Positions 27,705 to 37,445 of a stretch of DNA of 55,719 bases are shown piece by piece (within the stretch, counting starts at the first letter, position 1; every line of letters starts with the position of its first letter). The position numbers were made by a program, and so were the translations under genes. Origin of the DNA: Anaeromonas frigoriresistens (GTDB lineage: Bacteria; Bacillota; Clostridia; Tissierellales; SIT17); NCBI RefSeq assembly GCF_016820655.1, contig NZ_WSFT01000009.1, forward strand, positions 1 to 55,719, given 5' to 3'. The notes under the pieces are model-generated. The model was not told the origin of the DNA. It searched no databases and was given only the letters and a program-made list of their open reading frames with translations.

Positions 27705-27726
27705 AAACCGCCTATCGGGCGGTCTA
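27705..27726 (-). terminator. Terminator of veg
   Basis: On the minus strand GACCGCCCGATAGGCGGTTTT forms a short GC-rich hairpin followed by a T-run just after the veg stop. Confidence 0.85.
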
Positions 27727-27729
27727 CTA

Positions 27730-27996
27730 TTAGCTAATCTGTATTTTGTTATCGATCTCACAAAGAGTGACTTCAACTGTTTCTGTTAATATATCGGAGT
27801 AACTATAGGATACTCTTCTTACAGAGTTATATCCTCCCTCAATTTTTACAACAAAAATACTAGGATAAGCGTTCTCTAAGACACCTTCTCTGATAGTTGT
27901 CTTTTTTCTTCCTTTGTTTGCCTTAAGTCTCACCTTTTCCCCTATGTGGGTCTCAACATTCTCTCTGATTTGTTCTAGAGTGTTTCTTTTTATCAA
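27730..27996 (-). CDS. veg: Veg protein
   Basis: The 88-residue protein matches Veg ('IRENVETHIGEKVRLKANKGR' and 'GVLENAYPSIFVVKIEG', in pieces). In Bacillus, Veg is an abundant small protein that stimulates biofilm matrix expression, and its fold is Sm-like. I place the start at TTG 27994-27996 because AAGGTGAT lies just before it and the family begins near there. The longer frame starts at another TTG without a ribosome binding site. Confidence 0.9.
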   Translation of the reverse strand: MIKRNTLEQIRENVETHIGEKVRLKANKGRKKTTIREGVLENAYPSIFVVKIEGGYNSVRRVSYSYSDILTETVEVTLCEIDNKIQIS

Positions 27997-28139
27997 AGGA
28001 TCACCTTCTTCATTTATTTTAGACAAATGGTGTTAAACTAATAATAACACAAATTTCGCCAAAAGTCAAACATCTAAATAATCATTATACTACTTGGCTT
28101 GTATCATGTCAATAATATTTAGAATTAATCTATTTATTA

Positions 28140-29558
28140 TCAATATTTATAGTATTCAATAATTCCCTTTGTGATGGACTTTGATATATTTTGTAGAAAT
28201 TTCTTATCCTTTAATCTTTTTTCTCTGTCGGGATTTGTAAGATATTCTACTTCTATGTGTAATGAACTAACCCCTATCTCTCGAAGAATAAAAAAATCAG
28301 CAATTTTTATGCCTCTATCTATAATATCTGTATCCTTTGATAATATTTTCATTATACGTAGAGCTAGATTTACACTATCTCTATCATTTTTATAATGATA
28401 TATTTCACAACCATGTATAGAAGAATTATGATAAGAATTTAGATGTAAACTTATAAAAAAATTCGGACGAATTTCATTAGCAGTTTTCACCCGTTGACTT
28501 AATGGTACATATTCATCTACTTCTCTTGTGAGTATTACTTTTGCCCCAGCTTCCTCTAATTGATTTTTTAATAATTTAGCTATATCTAGTACTATATCTT
28601 TTTCCCTTGTTCCATCTATACCAATTACATCTTGACTACTATTTCCACCATGTCCAGGATCTATCATAAGTATTCTTCCCTTTAATGGCTGATTTATACA
28701 CGGTTTATCTATTTCCTTTATTTCAATACCTGTATAATAGTACTCAAGTATTTGTTTATAGCTCTTTCCCAAGTTAGCCATTTCATTAGCTCCCCATTGA
28801 CATAATCCCAAGCCATCTCCTTTTCCTCTAGTTCTTATTTTTAATCTCTCAGGAGCAATACTAAATCGAGTTGAATCAATATCTAATTTATTTTTAAAAT
28901 CAATACCATTAAATTTAGAGTCTCCTATTTTTATACTAGCTACTCTACCTAGTAAATCTCTTTTTATATCTTGAACGAAATTATTAATCCTTATATTCTC
29001 AGTAGCATTCATATAAGGAAATCTAGTATCTAGTCTTTCGGATATTTCCTTTATATCCATCTCTATTTCATTTTGCCAATTAGGAGAGTCTTTACAATAA
29101 TTACACAATACTCTTCTAAGATAAAAGGTTTTAGTTCCTATAACATTCTCAGAATTCTCTGTAGACCCTCCACAGGTGTCATGAAACCTTGCATCTATAG
29201 GTTTATTATTTACTGTAATAATAAGATTTTTAGTATCATTTATTGCCTTTTCTAATTTATTTAAATTTTTTTCAGATAATGCTTTATATTTTTGTAATAT
29301 ATTCTCACCTAAATAATGTTCTCCATCACATATATCGCAATTTTCATGATAAAGAGATCCTTCACCACCAAATAATTTCATTTTTCTGATTAAATTAGTT
29401 CTTGCTATTATTGCATTTGCCTTCAAGGCTTCAATATTAAACTCTATAGGACACTGAGATAATATAATCATTTCTATTACATCCTCTACAAGCCTCTCAA
29501 TAATATTTCCCTTTTCATGGTTATACATTTTTATATAAATATGTTTATCCTTATTCAA
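28140..29558 (-). CDS. SpoIID/LytB domain fused to N-acetylmuramoyl-L-alanine amidase
   Basis: The 472-residue protein has an N-terminal SpoIID/LytB region (about residues 5-290; 'IEALKANAIIARTNLIRKM', 'HDTCGGSTENSENV', 'GDGLGLCQWGANEMA'). An Amidase_3 domain follows (about 300-472; 'RILMIDPGHGG', 'REKDIVLDIAKLL', 'FISLHLNSY', 'LHIEVEYLTN'), with the zinc His and Glu residues present. SpoIID is a lytic transglycosylase in engulfment; joined to an amidase it could both strip and cut glycan strands. I see no signal peptide, which is odd for wall enzymes. Cys pairs CDIC and CNYC are present. The start is TTG with TAGGAGG 8 nt upstream. Confidence 0.85.
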   Translation of the reverse strand: MNKDKHIYIKMYNHEKGNIIERLVEDVIEMIILSQCPIEFNIEALKANAIIARTNLIRKMKLFGGEGSLYHENCDICDGEHYLGENILQKYKALSEKNLNKLEKAINDTKNLIITVNNKPIDARFHDTCGGSTENSENVIGTKTFYLRRVLCNYCKDSPNWQNEIEMDIKEISERLDTRFPYMNATENIRINNFVQDIKRDLLGRVASIKIGDSKFNGIDFKNKLDIDSTRFSIAPERLKIRTRGKGDGLGLCQWGANEMANLGKSYKQILEYYYTGIEIKEIDKPCINQPLKGRILMIDPGHGGNSSQDVIGIDGTREKDIVLDIAKLLKNQLEEAGAKVILTREVDEYVPLSQRVKTANEIRPNFFISLHLNSYHNSSIHGCEIYHYKNDRDSVNLALRIMKILSKDTDIIDRGIKIADFFILREIGVSSLHIEVEYLTNPDREKRLKDKKFLQNISKSITKGIIEYYKY

Positions 29559-29766
29559 CCTCCATTCCTCCTATACAATAGTTTAATATTTCTTTTGATC
29601 TAGTAATGGATTTATTTACTAAAAAAGATTTAAGAAATTACAAACTTTCGGTATAATATATATTATGAATTTATATATATACTGTTCCTTGTACATTAAG
29701 TTGTTACTAAAGGAATAGGTAAAGAAACAGTTATTAAAAAAAAGGGGGGAAGGTTTAACCGTATAT

Positions 29767-31569
29767 ATGAAAGGAACTGTGGTATCCTCATGGGTAAAAA
29801 CTTGCCAGAAAGTATTTGGTGAAGATATAACAAAAGAAGCAATGATACAGGCTGGTATGAAACCAGATAAGGTATTTAGACCTACCGAAGATGTGGATGA
29901 CAAATATCCCAAGGCAATGATGGAATACATATCCGATAGGAGAAGTGAGTCCGTATATGATACTTGGAAAGAAATGGGTAGGGATAATATATATACTTTT
30001 TTCAATGATTATCCAGCATTCTTTGATCATAAAAACCTATATTCTTTTTTAAGGTCAATGTATGATGTTCATGTGGTAATAGCAGGAAAGATACCAGGAG
30101 CAAAACCGCCATTGGTAAATATACATTCGGTGGATAAATATACAGCTGAAATGACTTATCAATCTAAAAGGGGTCTATTTGGCTACTTCCATGGTCTATT
30201 AGAGGGAGCAGCAAACTTTTATGGTGAAAAAATAGAGATAGATACCTTGGAGAGAACTAAAGACTTTTTAAAAGTACATATTAAATTTGAAGAGCAAATA
30301 TATTATTATAAATCCTATAAAATAAACAAGATTCTTTCCTTTGGGTTTGTTAAAAAATTAGAGGCCAAGATAGCTATATCTTCTCTCTTATTAGTAGGAC
30401 TACCCTACTTATTGCTTTCTCAATTCATAGAAGGTACTCTTTTGACAGGGATAACTTTAGGTCTTACATTAGTAGTGCCTTACATAATATCAAAACTATT
30501 ATTTATGCCTAAGAGAAGTATCATCAATCAATTAAATAATATAAAAGAAAGACAGTATGCAGAGGATAACGAAATATCTACTAATGATTTTTTTGAAGAT
30601 ATAAATAATCTAATATCAGAATATAAAGATGTGTTAAAAACAGATTTTGTTGGATTTAAAGGAGTAATTGATGAATTAAGTGTATTTAGTGATAAGTTCA
30701 ATGAGATTTCAGGAAATATGAACACTACCTCCAAAGAAATAGCTGGAGTAGTTGAACAAGTAGCTTCAGGAGCAATAAATCAAGCTGAGGAAACTGAATC
30801 AGCAGCATATCTTTTAAATAACAATATATCCTCATTAAATGAAATAACTAGAAAAGAAAATGATAGTAAAGAATCCTTAGAAAAATCAGTTAGCAATATT
30901 AATAGAGGTTATGATGAACTTAAAGATACTTCTTTAAGCTTACAAGATATCTTAGGAAAATTCTCTAAGGTTAAAGAAAATAGTTTTAGCCTACAAAGTA
31001 AGGCTAAGGACGTAACAAGAATAGTAGAAACTGTAGAAGGCATATCAGAGCAAACTAACTTGTTAGCCCTTAACGCCTCCATTGAAGCCTCTCGAGCTGG
31101 AGAATATGGCAGAGGATTTGCTGTAGTAGCTCAGGAGATAAGGAGTCTAGCAGAAGAATCTAAGTCAGCAGTAAACAATATAAATGAGAATTTATTATCC
31201 TTTATAAATGAAATAGATATCTTAGTCGGACAAATTGATGATCAATATAAAATATTAGATAAAGAAAACAACAAACTAGCTCAAGTTGCTGATGGCAACT
31301 ATGATACTGTAGTGTCTATTAAACAGGTATCAGACTCCCTTATTGATATGATAAACTCTTTAAGTGAAGAGACAGAAGCTATCACAAGGGTATCTGGAAA
31401 TATAGAGTCTCTTGCTGCAATAGCAGAGGAGAACTCTGCTTCCTCTCAAGAGGTAAGTGCAAATGTTACTACTTATTCTGCTGAAATAGGTAGAATGATG
31501 GATAATATAAAAGAGTTTAAGAAGGTTTCAGATGAGTTTAAGAAGGATCTAGGAAAATATAAAATATAG
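29767..31569 (+). CDS. H-NOX (heme NO/O2-binding) domain chemoreceptor
   Basis: The 600-residue protein has an N-terminal H-NOX domain (1-180), a two-span membrane segment (about 203-246) with almost no external loop, and a C-terminal methyl-accepting signalling domain ending at 600. The heme ligand His102 ('YDVHVV') and the propionate motif Y131-x-S133-x-R135 are present. Trp9, Asn74 and Tyr140, which bind O2 in the Thermoanaerobacter H-NOX, are also there. The hairpin tip reads '[21 protein letters not shown]'. It probably steers an anaerobe away from oxygen or NO. It is one of few plus-strand genes. Confidence 0.93.
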   Translation: MKGTVVSSWVKTCQKVFGEDITKEAMIQAGMKPDKVFRPTEDVDDKYPKAMMEYISDRRSESVYDTWKEMGRDNIYTFFNDYPAFFDHKNLYSFLRSMYDVHVVIAGKIPGAKPPLVNIHSVDKYTAEMTYQSKRGLFGYFHGLLEGAANFYGEKIEIDTLERTKDFLKVHIKFEEQIYYYKSYKINKILSFGFVKKLEAKIAISSLLLVGLPYLLLSQFIEGTLLTGITLGLTLVVPYIISKLLFMPKRSIINQLNNIKERQYAEDNEISTNDFFEDINNLISEYKDVLKTDFVGFKGVIDELSVFSDKFNEISGNMNTTSKEIAGVVEQVASGAINQAEETESAAYLLNNNISSLNEITRKENDSKESLEKSVSNINRGYDELKDTSLSLQDILGKFSKVKENSFSLQSKAKDVTRIVETVEGISEQTNLLALNASIEASRAGEYGRGFAVVAQEIRSLAEESKSAVNNINENLLSFINEIDILVGQIDDQYKILDKENNKLAQVADGNYDTVVSIKQVSDSLIDMINSLSEETEAITRVSGNIESLAAIAEENSASSQEVSANVTTYSAEIGRMMDNIKEFKKVSDEFKKDLGKYKI

Positions 31570-31574
31570 ACAAA

Positions 31575-31611
31575 ATAAACCTAAGGAGTTTCCCTTAGGT
31601 TTATTTTTGTA
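31575..31611. terminator. Bidirectional terminator
   Basis: A hairpin with arms AAATAAACCTAAGG and CCTTAGGTTTATTT lies between the convergent chemoreceptor gene and the next minus-strand gene, overlapping the latter's stop. Confidence 0.85.
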
Positions 31612-31919
31612 TCCTTTATTTCTCTTTTAAATTTATCATTCTTTTCATAAAATATCGTAAGATATATTCCACCTAATATAGTATATAAGACATATAATAT
31701 AAGTATAAGAAATGAATTATAAAATGCTAATACCATAGTGAATAGACCTAAGGAATAAAGAAATATTCCAATAGCTCTAGTTATTTTATCTATATCAATG
31801 TACTTTTTTCTCTTTTCAGTCAACATATTATATCCTGATATAAGCCAATACATCTTAAATACATGAACACATAAACCTATTCCGATCAATAATATACCTA
31901 ATAGAATACTTATAGTCAT
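31581..31919 (-). CDS. DUF3784-like membrane protein
   Basis: The 112-residue protein has three predicted spans (about 3-20, 47-66 and 70-90). The 'YWLISGYNMLTEKRKKYIDIDKI' segment after the first span is typical of DUF3784 proteins, whose function is unknown. The start ATG follows GGGGGATATAAATT. It begins a run of accessory-looking genes on the minus strand. Confidence 0.7.
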   Translation of the reverse strand: MTISILLGILLIGIGLCVHVFKMYWLISGYNMLTEKRKKYIDIDKITRAIGIFLYSLGLFTMVLAFYNSFLILILYVLYTILGGIYLTIFYEKNDKFKREIKDTKINLRETP

Positions 31920-32024
31920 AATTTATATCCCCCGATCACATCTATCAACCTCTACTTATATACACTTCAATAAAAATAATGAAATACCTTCTATTTTTTA
32001 TAATTATTTCCATAAAGTTTTATT

Positions 32025-32516
32025 CTAACTTATCCATAGCATCTTATTTTTTATCATTTTCCACTCAGTTCCGCTTTTTTTGAATTCAAATTTTATACCA
32101 ATAGCACCTAATCCAGACCTATATTTAGATGCTTCAAATGATATTTTATTAGAGGAAAATTTGTTCATCTTATCTATTGATATTAAAATTCCGTTCTTTA
32201 AAACTAGCTTTTCTTCATCAAATTCTCCTTGCTCCTTTAATTCATCTAAGGAAGCATCCTTGACTTCAGTGTAATTTTCTTCAATATAATCTATTATTTC
32301 TTTTTTTATTTTTTCATCAATTCCTTCAAAAGTATCAAAATCTATCGCTATATAATCAATATCACTATTCAATCCTTCATCTTCTTCGATTAACCATTCA
32401 ATAGCTTGGATATATACATTAGCCAAGCCATCCTCTTCCCCCGGCGAGTTATTTATTCCACATCCCGAGAACATTAACAGCGCTACAATAAAAATCACAA
32501 TTAATATTTTTTTCAT
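32025..32516 (-). CDS. Lipoprotein of unknown function
   Basis: The protein is about 163 residues with a lipoprotein signal (MKKILIVIFIVALLMFSGCG; the Cys becomes the lipidated N-terminus). The mature part is acidic and includes 'AIEWLIEEDEGLNSDIDYIAID' and 'SFEASKYRSGLGAIGIKFEFK', a pattern I have seen in small clostridial hypothetical proteins but cannot name. The ATG at 32514-32516 is chosen because GAGG lies 8 nt upstream and it gives a standard signal peptide. The next gene upstream (32574) codes for a membrane protein and may share the operon. Confidence 0.7.
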   Translation of the reverse strand: MKKILIVIFIVALLMFSGCGINNSPGEEDGLANVYIQAIEWLIEEDEGLNSDIDYIAIDFDTFEGIDEKIKKEIIDYIEENYTEVKDASLDELKEQGEFDEEKLVLKNGILISIDKMNKFSSNKISFEASKYRSGLGAIGIKFEFKKSGTEWKMIKNKMLWIS

Positions 32517-32573
32517 ATTCATTACCTCTTCTCTTTTATATATTAAACGAGGTAAATATGATTTTTGTTCCAT

Positions 32574-33089
32574 CTAATCTAATTTTCTTACTTTATTAAT
32601 AATATTACTTAATCCTTTTCCACCAAATACTAATATAATACCAAAAATAACTCTAGTTATATCACTGATAAGCATTGTATAATACATAGATATGTTCCTC
32701 GTTAGACCCATACCAGTGCTAGGTACTTGATATATTCTAAATACTGTAGTGATTAATGTTGGTAATGATATCCCAATTAGATATACTCCTAAGGTAGAAA
32801 AAGCAACTTGTTGAACTTTATTATAATCAATGTTAATTGTGTATTCTTCTTTGTCCTCTTTAACCATCATATTAGAAATCTTATCAGAGAAAATCCATAT
32901 CAATAAACTTAAAACAAATAATATAATTATAGGCATAGTATAAGCGACAACTTCTAGACCTGGGTCTGGCATGCTAGGATCATTTCTTAATAAGGACTGT
33001 ATTACACCTGGTAGATAAAGTGTCATCCTAACAAATACATTTATTGATATTATTTTCAACGCTATATTAGCTATTTTTCTATAATTCAT
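32574..33089 (-). CDS. Four-span membrane protein of unknown function
   Basis: The 171-residue protein has predicted spans near residues 8-28, 48-66, 95-115 and 137-157, with a short charged cytoplasmic loop (VKEDKEEYTINIDYNK). I recognise no family. The ribosome binding site AAGGAGGAG is strong. It lies 20 nt after the GNAT gene and just before the lipoprotein gene, so the three are likely co-transcribed. Confidence 0.65.
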   Translation of the reverse strand: MNYRKIANIALKIISINVFVRMTLYLPGVIQSLLRNDPSMPDPGLEVVAYTMPIIILFVLSLLIWIFSDKISNMMVKEDKEEYTINIDYNKVQQVAFSTLGVYLIGISLPTLITTVFRIYQVPSTGMGLTRNISMYYTMLISDITRVIFGIILVFGGKGLSNIINKVRKLD

Positions 33090-33108
33090 TTTTTCTCCTC
33101 CTTTATAA

Positions 33109-33501
33109 TTATAAATATCTTCTCAGTACCATCCCGTGAGACTTTAACATATCGAACCTTTCATAATATGATTGCATCTCTTTATCGCACATCAGATCAA
33201 TGCATGGTATATCTTTTAGCTCTTCTAACATTCTATTCATTAACTCTGTACCTATGCCTTTTTCTTGATATTCAGGTAGAATCTCAATCATTGGAATAAA
33301 CGCAAAATTCACATTGTCACTTAATGCATTTATAAATCCTATAACCTTTCCTGTATCAGTATCTATAGCTAATACTTTATATTGACTATTTTCTAATATC
33401 TTAATATGTTCTTTTGTACTAAGAGGATTTTTCCAACCTACAAAAAAACCTTGTAAGTTAGATTCCATTATACCTTCTAAGTTAATTTTATATTTTATCA
33501 T
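33109..33501 (-). CDS. GNAT family N-acetyltransferase
   Basis: The 130-residue protein is short but has a GNAT acetyl-CoA loop ('ILPEYQEKGIGTELMNRMLEEL'; Q/R-x-x-G-x-G/A motif) preceded by a beta strand 'NFAFIPMIEI'. The substrate cannot be told from the sequence. A GGGGGAT ribosome binding site precedes the ATG. Confidence 0.85.
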   Translation of the reverse strand: MIKYKINLEGIMESNLQGFFVGWKNPLSTKEHIKILENSQYKVLAIDTDTGKVIGFINALSDNVNFAFIPMIEILPEYQEKGIGTELMNRMLEELKDIPCIDLMCDKEMQSYYERFDMLKSHGMVLRRYL

Positions 33502-33587
33502 TCTATCCCCCTTAACTAAATCCCATATTATTACTATTATTACATTTCTATATATATTATTAATTCCCTTTATTTATATTAAAAAAT

Positions 33588-33620
33588 TAAAAGGCATCTC
33601 CATAATGAAAATACCTTTTA
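33588..33620 (-). terminator. Terminator of the MFS gene
   Basis: On the minus strand AAAAGGTAT pairs with ATGCCTTTT around a loop of about 13 nt, followed by AATTTTTT. It lies just after the MFS transporter stop. Confidence 0.6.
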
Positions 33621-33628
33621 TTATCCTT

Positions 33629-34870
33629 CTATATAACCTTGACATCTTCTTTTCTTATATCCATGATATAAAGTCTATACATCATTATGCTTCCTACAAG
33701 GGATAAAGCCCCTATCAATATCCATAGACTTTTTATTCCTGAGTATTTTACATAAGCCCCTGCCATCATTGGACCTATTATAAATCCTAATTTTCTTATG
33801 ATAGGAAATACAGCATTGAACCTACCCCTATGGGTAATAGGAGTATGATTGGCTATATAAACACTAGTATTGGTAGCTACTAGTATCTCTCCAATAGTCC
33901 ATATGATAGTTGATACAACAAATAACCAAAAACTATTAATAAATGCTATCATTCCAAATCCAATCATATATAGTATTCCTCCTACCGCTATATTAAAGGA
34001 AGATTTAAAATCTTTAGTTGCAGAATTAACAACCACAGTGAATATACTACACATAACAGCATTAACTGTCATAAGCACACCAAAAAGAGTAGCACCATTA
34101 TCCCCAAAAACATCTCCTATTTGTAAAGATAATCCAAAATTAAACTGGGAAAAGACAATAAAATATATCACAATGATAAAGGAAAACATCAATAAAGTTG
34201 GTCTTTTTATCAATATTGATAGTAGATTTCCTTCTTCTGCTTTTTCATAAGTTTTACTCTGAGACTCCATTATTTCATCTTTATCTGGCAAGGTTTCAGG
34301 TACAAAAATAGCTACTAAAGCTATGGATAGGAATGTAGTTAAAGCATCTCCTAAAAATAACCACATCAGATAATTCTTATATAAAAATCCAGCCAATAAA
34401 GGTCCTACAGAATATCCTATATTAATAGCCATATAGTGAAGAGAAAAAGCTGATTTTCTTTCTTCTCCATCAGTTATATCTGTAATGATAGTTCCATATA
34501 CTGGTTGAGAAAATCCACCAAAAAAGCTAGAAAACATTAAAATACTTGTGATTATAAGGGGACTTTCTACAAATGCACATGTCCCATAGCCTATTCCTGC
34601 TAATGTTCTAAAGATTATAAGTATCTTTTTTCGTCCTATTTGATCAATTAACTTTCCACCTATCATAGCTCCTAGCATACCTAGACCGGCATTGCAAGCT
34701 ACAATAATACCTACCATCCCTACATTAATACCTACCCGATAAGTTAAAAACATCGTTAAAAATGGTCCTACAAAATTTCCCATATTATTTACTATTGCTG
34801 CGAAAAAAATAACATATATACTTACTGGTAACCCTTTATAAGGTTGAATATATCCCCTAAGCTTATCCAT
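33629..34870 (-). CDS. Major facilitator superfamily transporter
   Basis: The 413-residue protein has twelve predicted spans. The MFS loop 2-3 motif is visible as 'GKLIDQIGRKKILI', and 'PVYGTIITDITDGEERKSAFSLHYMAINIGYSVGPLLAG' is typical of the YfmO/MdtG-like drug-efflux branch. The most likely role is export of small toxic compounds, but the substrate is not known. It is a single gene with its own terminator. Confidence 0.88.
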   Translation of the reverse strand: MDKLRGYIQPYKGLPVSIYVIFFAAIVNNMGNFVGPFLTMFLTYRVGINVGMVGIIVACNAGLGMLGAMIGGKLIDQIGRKKILIIFRTLAGIGYGTCAFVESPLIITSILMFSSFFGGFSQPVYGTIITDITDGEERKSAFSLHYMAINIGYSVGPLLAGFLYKNYLMWLFLGDALTTFLSIALVAIFVPETLPDKDEIMESQSKTYEKAEEGNLLSILIKRPTLLMFSFIIVIYFIVFSQFNFGLSLQIGDVFGDNGATLFGVLMTVNAVMCSIFTVVVNSATKDFKSSFNIAVGGILYMIGFGMIAFINSFWLFVVSTIIWTIGEILVATNTSVYIANHTPITHRGRFNAVFPIIRKLGFIIGPMMAGAYVKYSGIKSLWILIGALSLVGSIMMYRLYIMDIRKEDVKVI

Positions 34871-34967
34871 TTTATCACCCTCATTTCCTTTGTATATCTA
34901 AATATCTCTTAAAAAACATATGATTCTATTCATTTCTTTGTATCCAATGTTTTTATGAAAAGACCTT

Positions 34968-35345
34968 TTACTTTCTTTTAAGAAGTCCAAATAGACCTTT
35001 TTTCTTCTTTTTAAATCTTTTATCAATACTCTCTATTATCTCTTTTGGAACTTGATTCCCTCTATATAAAGTAAAAGGATTAGAATAAAAATCATCAGAC
35101 AGACTATACCCTCTATTACAATCAGGACACTTCCAGCTGTGGGGTTTGTTTTCTAAGTTCTCTACAAAAGGTCCTCCCATGCCGCAGTCTTCACACCAGA
35201 CATCTGCTATTTCTTTACTACAATTATTACATTTTATAAAACAATCTTGCTCCATATCATCTATAAAATAAATTCCTTCTTCTTCACAGTTTACACAATA
35301 TAAATACATATAATTTTTCTTATTCATATCTTCACTCTTAATCAT
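34968..35345 (-). CDS. Zinc-ribbon protein of unknown function
   Basis: The 125-residue protein has eight Cys in four C-x2-C pairs ('CVNC', 'CNNC', 'CEDC', 'CPDC'), suggesting two zinc ribbons. A basic tail follows (FKKKKKGLFGLLKRK). It has no signal peptide and no membrane span. It could be a nucleic-acid- or protein-binding adaptor; I do not recognise the family. Confidence 0.65.
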   Translation of the reverse strand: MIKSEDMNKKNYMYLYCVNCEEEGIYFIDDMEQDCFIKCNNCSKEIADVWCEDCGMGGPFVENLENKPHSWKCPDCNRGYSLSDDFYSNPFTLYRGNQVPKEIIESIDKRFKKKKKGLFGLLKRK

Positions 35346-35389
35346 TATTTTCCCCCTTATATTTAACTAATAAAATTAAGCTTGAAATA

Positions 35390-35572
35390 TTATCTAACAG
35401 GAGTCACTACCGGTTTCCCATCCTTATCTAATAGAACAGTAAGTCCTCCTGCATAACCATCATTTCTAAATAAATAGTTTACCCCGGTTTCAGTATCTAC
35501 TATTATCTTGATCCGGGAAAGCTTTCCCTGCTCATAAGTTGTAATAAATCTTTTATTATCTTCACCGAACAT
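35390..35572 (-). CDS. DUF6440-like small protein
   Basis: The 60-residue protein has the DUF6440 pattern: 'KIIVDTETGVNYLFRNDGYAG' followed by 'LTVLLDKDGKPVV'. It is a small beta-rich protein of unknown function. GAGGT lies before the ATG. It may be co-transcribed with the acetyltransferase gene upstream (25 nt gap). Confidence 0.75.
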   Translation of the reverse strand: MFGEDNKRFITTYEQGKLSRIKIIVDTETGVNYLFRNDGYAGGLTVLLDKDGKPVVTPVR

Positions 35573-35596
35573 AATACCTCACCCCTCTTACATATA

Positions 35597-36127
35597 TTAT
35601 TCACTAAATTCTTCTCTTAATAGACTCATTATAATATCATCATGATATTCTCCATCTCTAAATATTTCTTGCCTTAATATACCTTCTACTTTAAACCCAC
35701 ATTTCTCATAGGATTTTTGAGCTCTTTCATTGAAAGAAAATACATTTAATTTGATTTTATTTATATTCATCTCTTTAAATATAAATTTGATTAATACTTC
35801 CATTGCATCAGTACCATACCCTTTTCCCCAATAATCTTTATCTCCAATAAATATTCCAATAGTGACAGTACTATTCTTCCAATCTACTTTATTTATTCCA
35901 CATCCTCCGATGTATTTCCCTTCTTCTAAAGTCTCAATAGCAAAACTATATGTATCATTTGTTGCGGATTGACTTGCATACCATTTCTCCTCATCCTCTA
36001 AAGTATACAAATAGGGTATTCCAGGGGTTAATAACCCTCTTACCTCTGGATCATTCATGTACCTTTGAGCTTTTTTCACATCATCCTTTGTATATTCTCT
36101 TAATTTAATTTTATTCCCTATGAACAT
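35597..36127 (-). CDS. RimJ/RimL-type GNAT N-acetyltransferase
   Basis: The protein is about 176 residues with the RimJ/RimL layout: 'MFIGNKIKLREYTKDDV' N-terminus, 'GGCGINKVDWKNSTVTIGIFIG' strands, acetyl-CoA loop 'YWGKGYGTDAMEVLIKF', and 'KLNVFSFNERAQKSYEKCGF'. Relatives acetylate ribosomal proteins, peptides or small amines. The ATG at 36125-36127 follows AAGGGGGAATT; a longer frame lacks a site. Confidence 0.88.
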   Translation of the reverse strand: MFIGNKIKLREYTKDDVKKAQRYMNDPEVRGLLTPGIPYLYTLEDEEKWYASQSATNDTYSFAIETLEEGKYIGGCGINKVDWKNSTVTIGIFIGDKDYWGKGYGTDAMEVLIKFIFKEMNINKIKLNVFSFNERAQKSYEKCGFKVEGILRQEIFRDGEYHDDIIMSLLREEFSE

Positions 36128-36309
36128 TCTAATTCCCCCTTTATTAATTTGCCCTAAATGATTAATATAATAGTTCTGTATAATGTAAATAAATCCTTTA
36201 ATTTTCAATAAGAACGTCTCTATACTTTGAGATTTTTACAAAAATTCTATATTGCTAAAGATGGTTATTTTTCTATTTTATAATTAGTTTAATTAATCTC
36301 CTTTAACCC

Positions 36310-37419
36310 CTACTCCTTTTGTTTAGTAGTCATTGTTTCTCTAAATAATATATATATTAATTCTTTATTATCTGTTAAATCTATTCCATCAGTATTTTGG
36401 ATAACAGATAAATAGTCCAAGTTTATATCATTTAAATATTCTTTTTTTATAGAATAAACCAACATTTCTGCAACCTTATCAACAAACACTACTTTATAAG
36501 GTCGTCCATAATAATCATCTGCTTTAAGAGATATTTTTTCTGTTATATTTAATTTATCCTGTAATGAAATGATCTGTTCATATGCTTTACATATTAGACC
36601 ATCAACTTCTTCTATATCTTCACAATTTAATATCTCTGAAAATGTTGTACTTATTTCTTCATAGCATCTTAAACCTCTAAAACCTTTATATGTCCACTTG
36701 CTATAAGGTATATATTCTCTTTCAGTTAAGTAGCATATTTTCATTAATGTATTTACTATTCTAGAAGCTATAAGCTTTACGCCTAAATCCTCTCCTAGAT
36801 CTATATTTCTTCCTACAAAGGCTTCTTCTTCAGCTATGTGATTCCAGAAGGCTGCTAATTTTAATCTTAGTACATCTTCAGGATAGAACTCAAAGTATCT
36901 TCTCACTCTATTTAACTTGTCTAGTCCATCGTGAAATACTTTTCCTTTAGTTACTTCTATTAAACCTTGATCTGAAAACTTCAACCAATCCGTTATTTTA
37001 ATATTATCAATATCTTTTATTCCTAAAGAATTTCGTAAAAAGTCACTAATACTCATAATATCTATAAGGTGATTTACTTCACCTTGCTGGATTTCTTTCA
37101 TCCTCTGAACTCCATCCTCTAAAGGATCAGTAAAATTGGTTGGTAAATCTCTATATTCATAGGGCAAATTTTTTCTTAATAATTGATTTACTTTATTTTT
37201 ATATTCATCCATATCTTTCTCATCTAAGAATATTATCATTCTCGGTCCCCAGTTATGATCCATAGATATATGAGTATCATATCCTAATACATCTGATCCA
37301 TAGCCTATTAATCCCACAGAGTATTTTAATCCTGGATAGTTTTCTTCAATTAGTGGTTTTACAACCTCCTTATAATATCCTTCATTCAACTCTAGTCTCT
37401 TTATGAATTTTTTATTCAT
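36310..37419 (-). CDS. DUF4037 protein (nucleotidyltransferase-like)
   Basis: The 369-residue protein has the DUF4037 signature 'GSDVLGYDTHISMDHNWGPR' near residues 46-65. The G-S-x(n)-D pattern is typical of nucleotidyltransferase folds, and the remainder is helical. Family members have no confirmed function; a role in modifying small molecules or antibiotics is possible. It lies 26 nt after the ABC-2 permease stop. Confidence 0.78.
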   Translation of the reverse strand: MNKKFIKRLELNEGYYKEVVKPLIEENYPGLKYSVGLIGYGSDVLGYDTHISMDHNWGPRMIIFLDEKDMDEYKNKVNQLLRKNLPYEYRDLPTNFTDPLEDGVQRMKEIQQGEVNHLIDIMSISDFLRNSLGIKDIDNIKITDWLKFSDQGLIEVTKGKVFHDGLDKLNRVRRYFEFYPEDVLRLKLAAFWNHIAEEEAFVGRNIDLGEDLGVKLIASRIVNTLMKICYLTEREYIPYSKWTYKGFRGLRCYEEISTTFSEILNCEDIEEVDGLICKAYEQIISLQDKLNITEKISLKADDYYGRPYKVVFVDKVAEMLVYSIKKEYLNDINLDYLSVIQNTDGIDLTDNKELIYILFRETMTTKQKE

Positions 37420-37445
37420 ATACTCCCCCTTTTATTATTAATCCC

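Noticed and set aside
29629-29657. Sigma-D or sigma-A promoter before the chemoreceptor
   Set aside because: TATAAT at 29652-29657 is good, but neither a TTGACA-like -35 nor a proper sigma-D motif is present at the right spacing.
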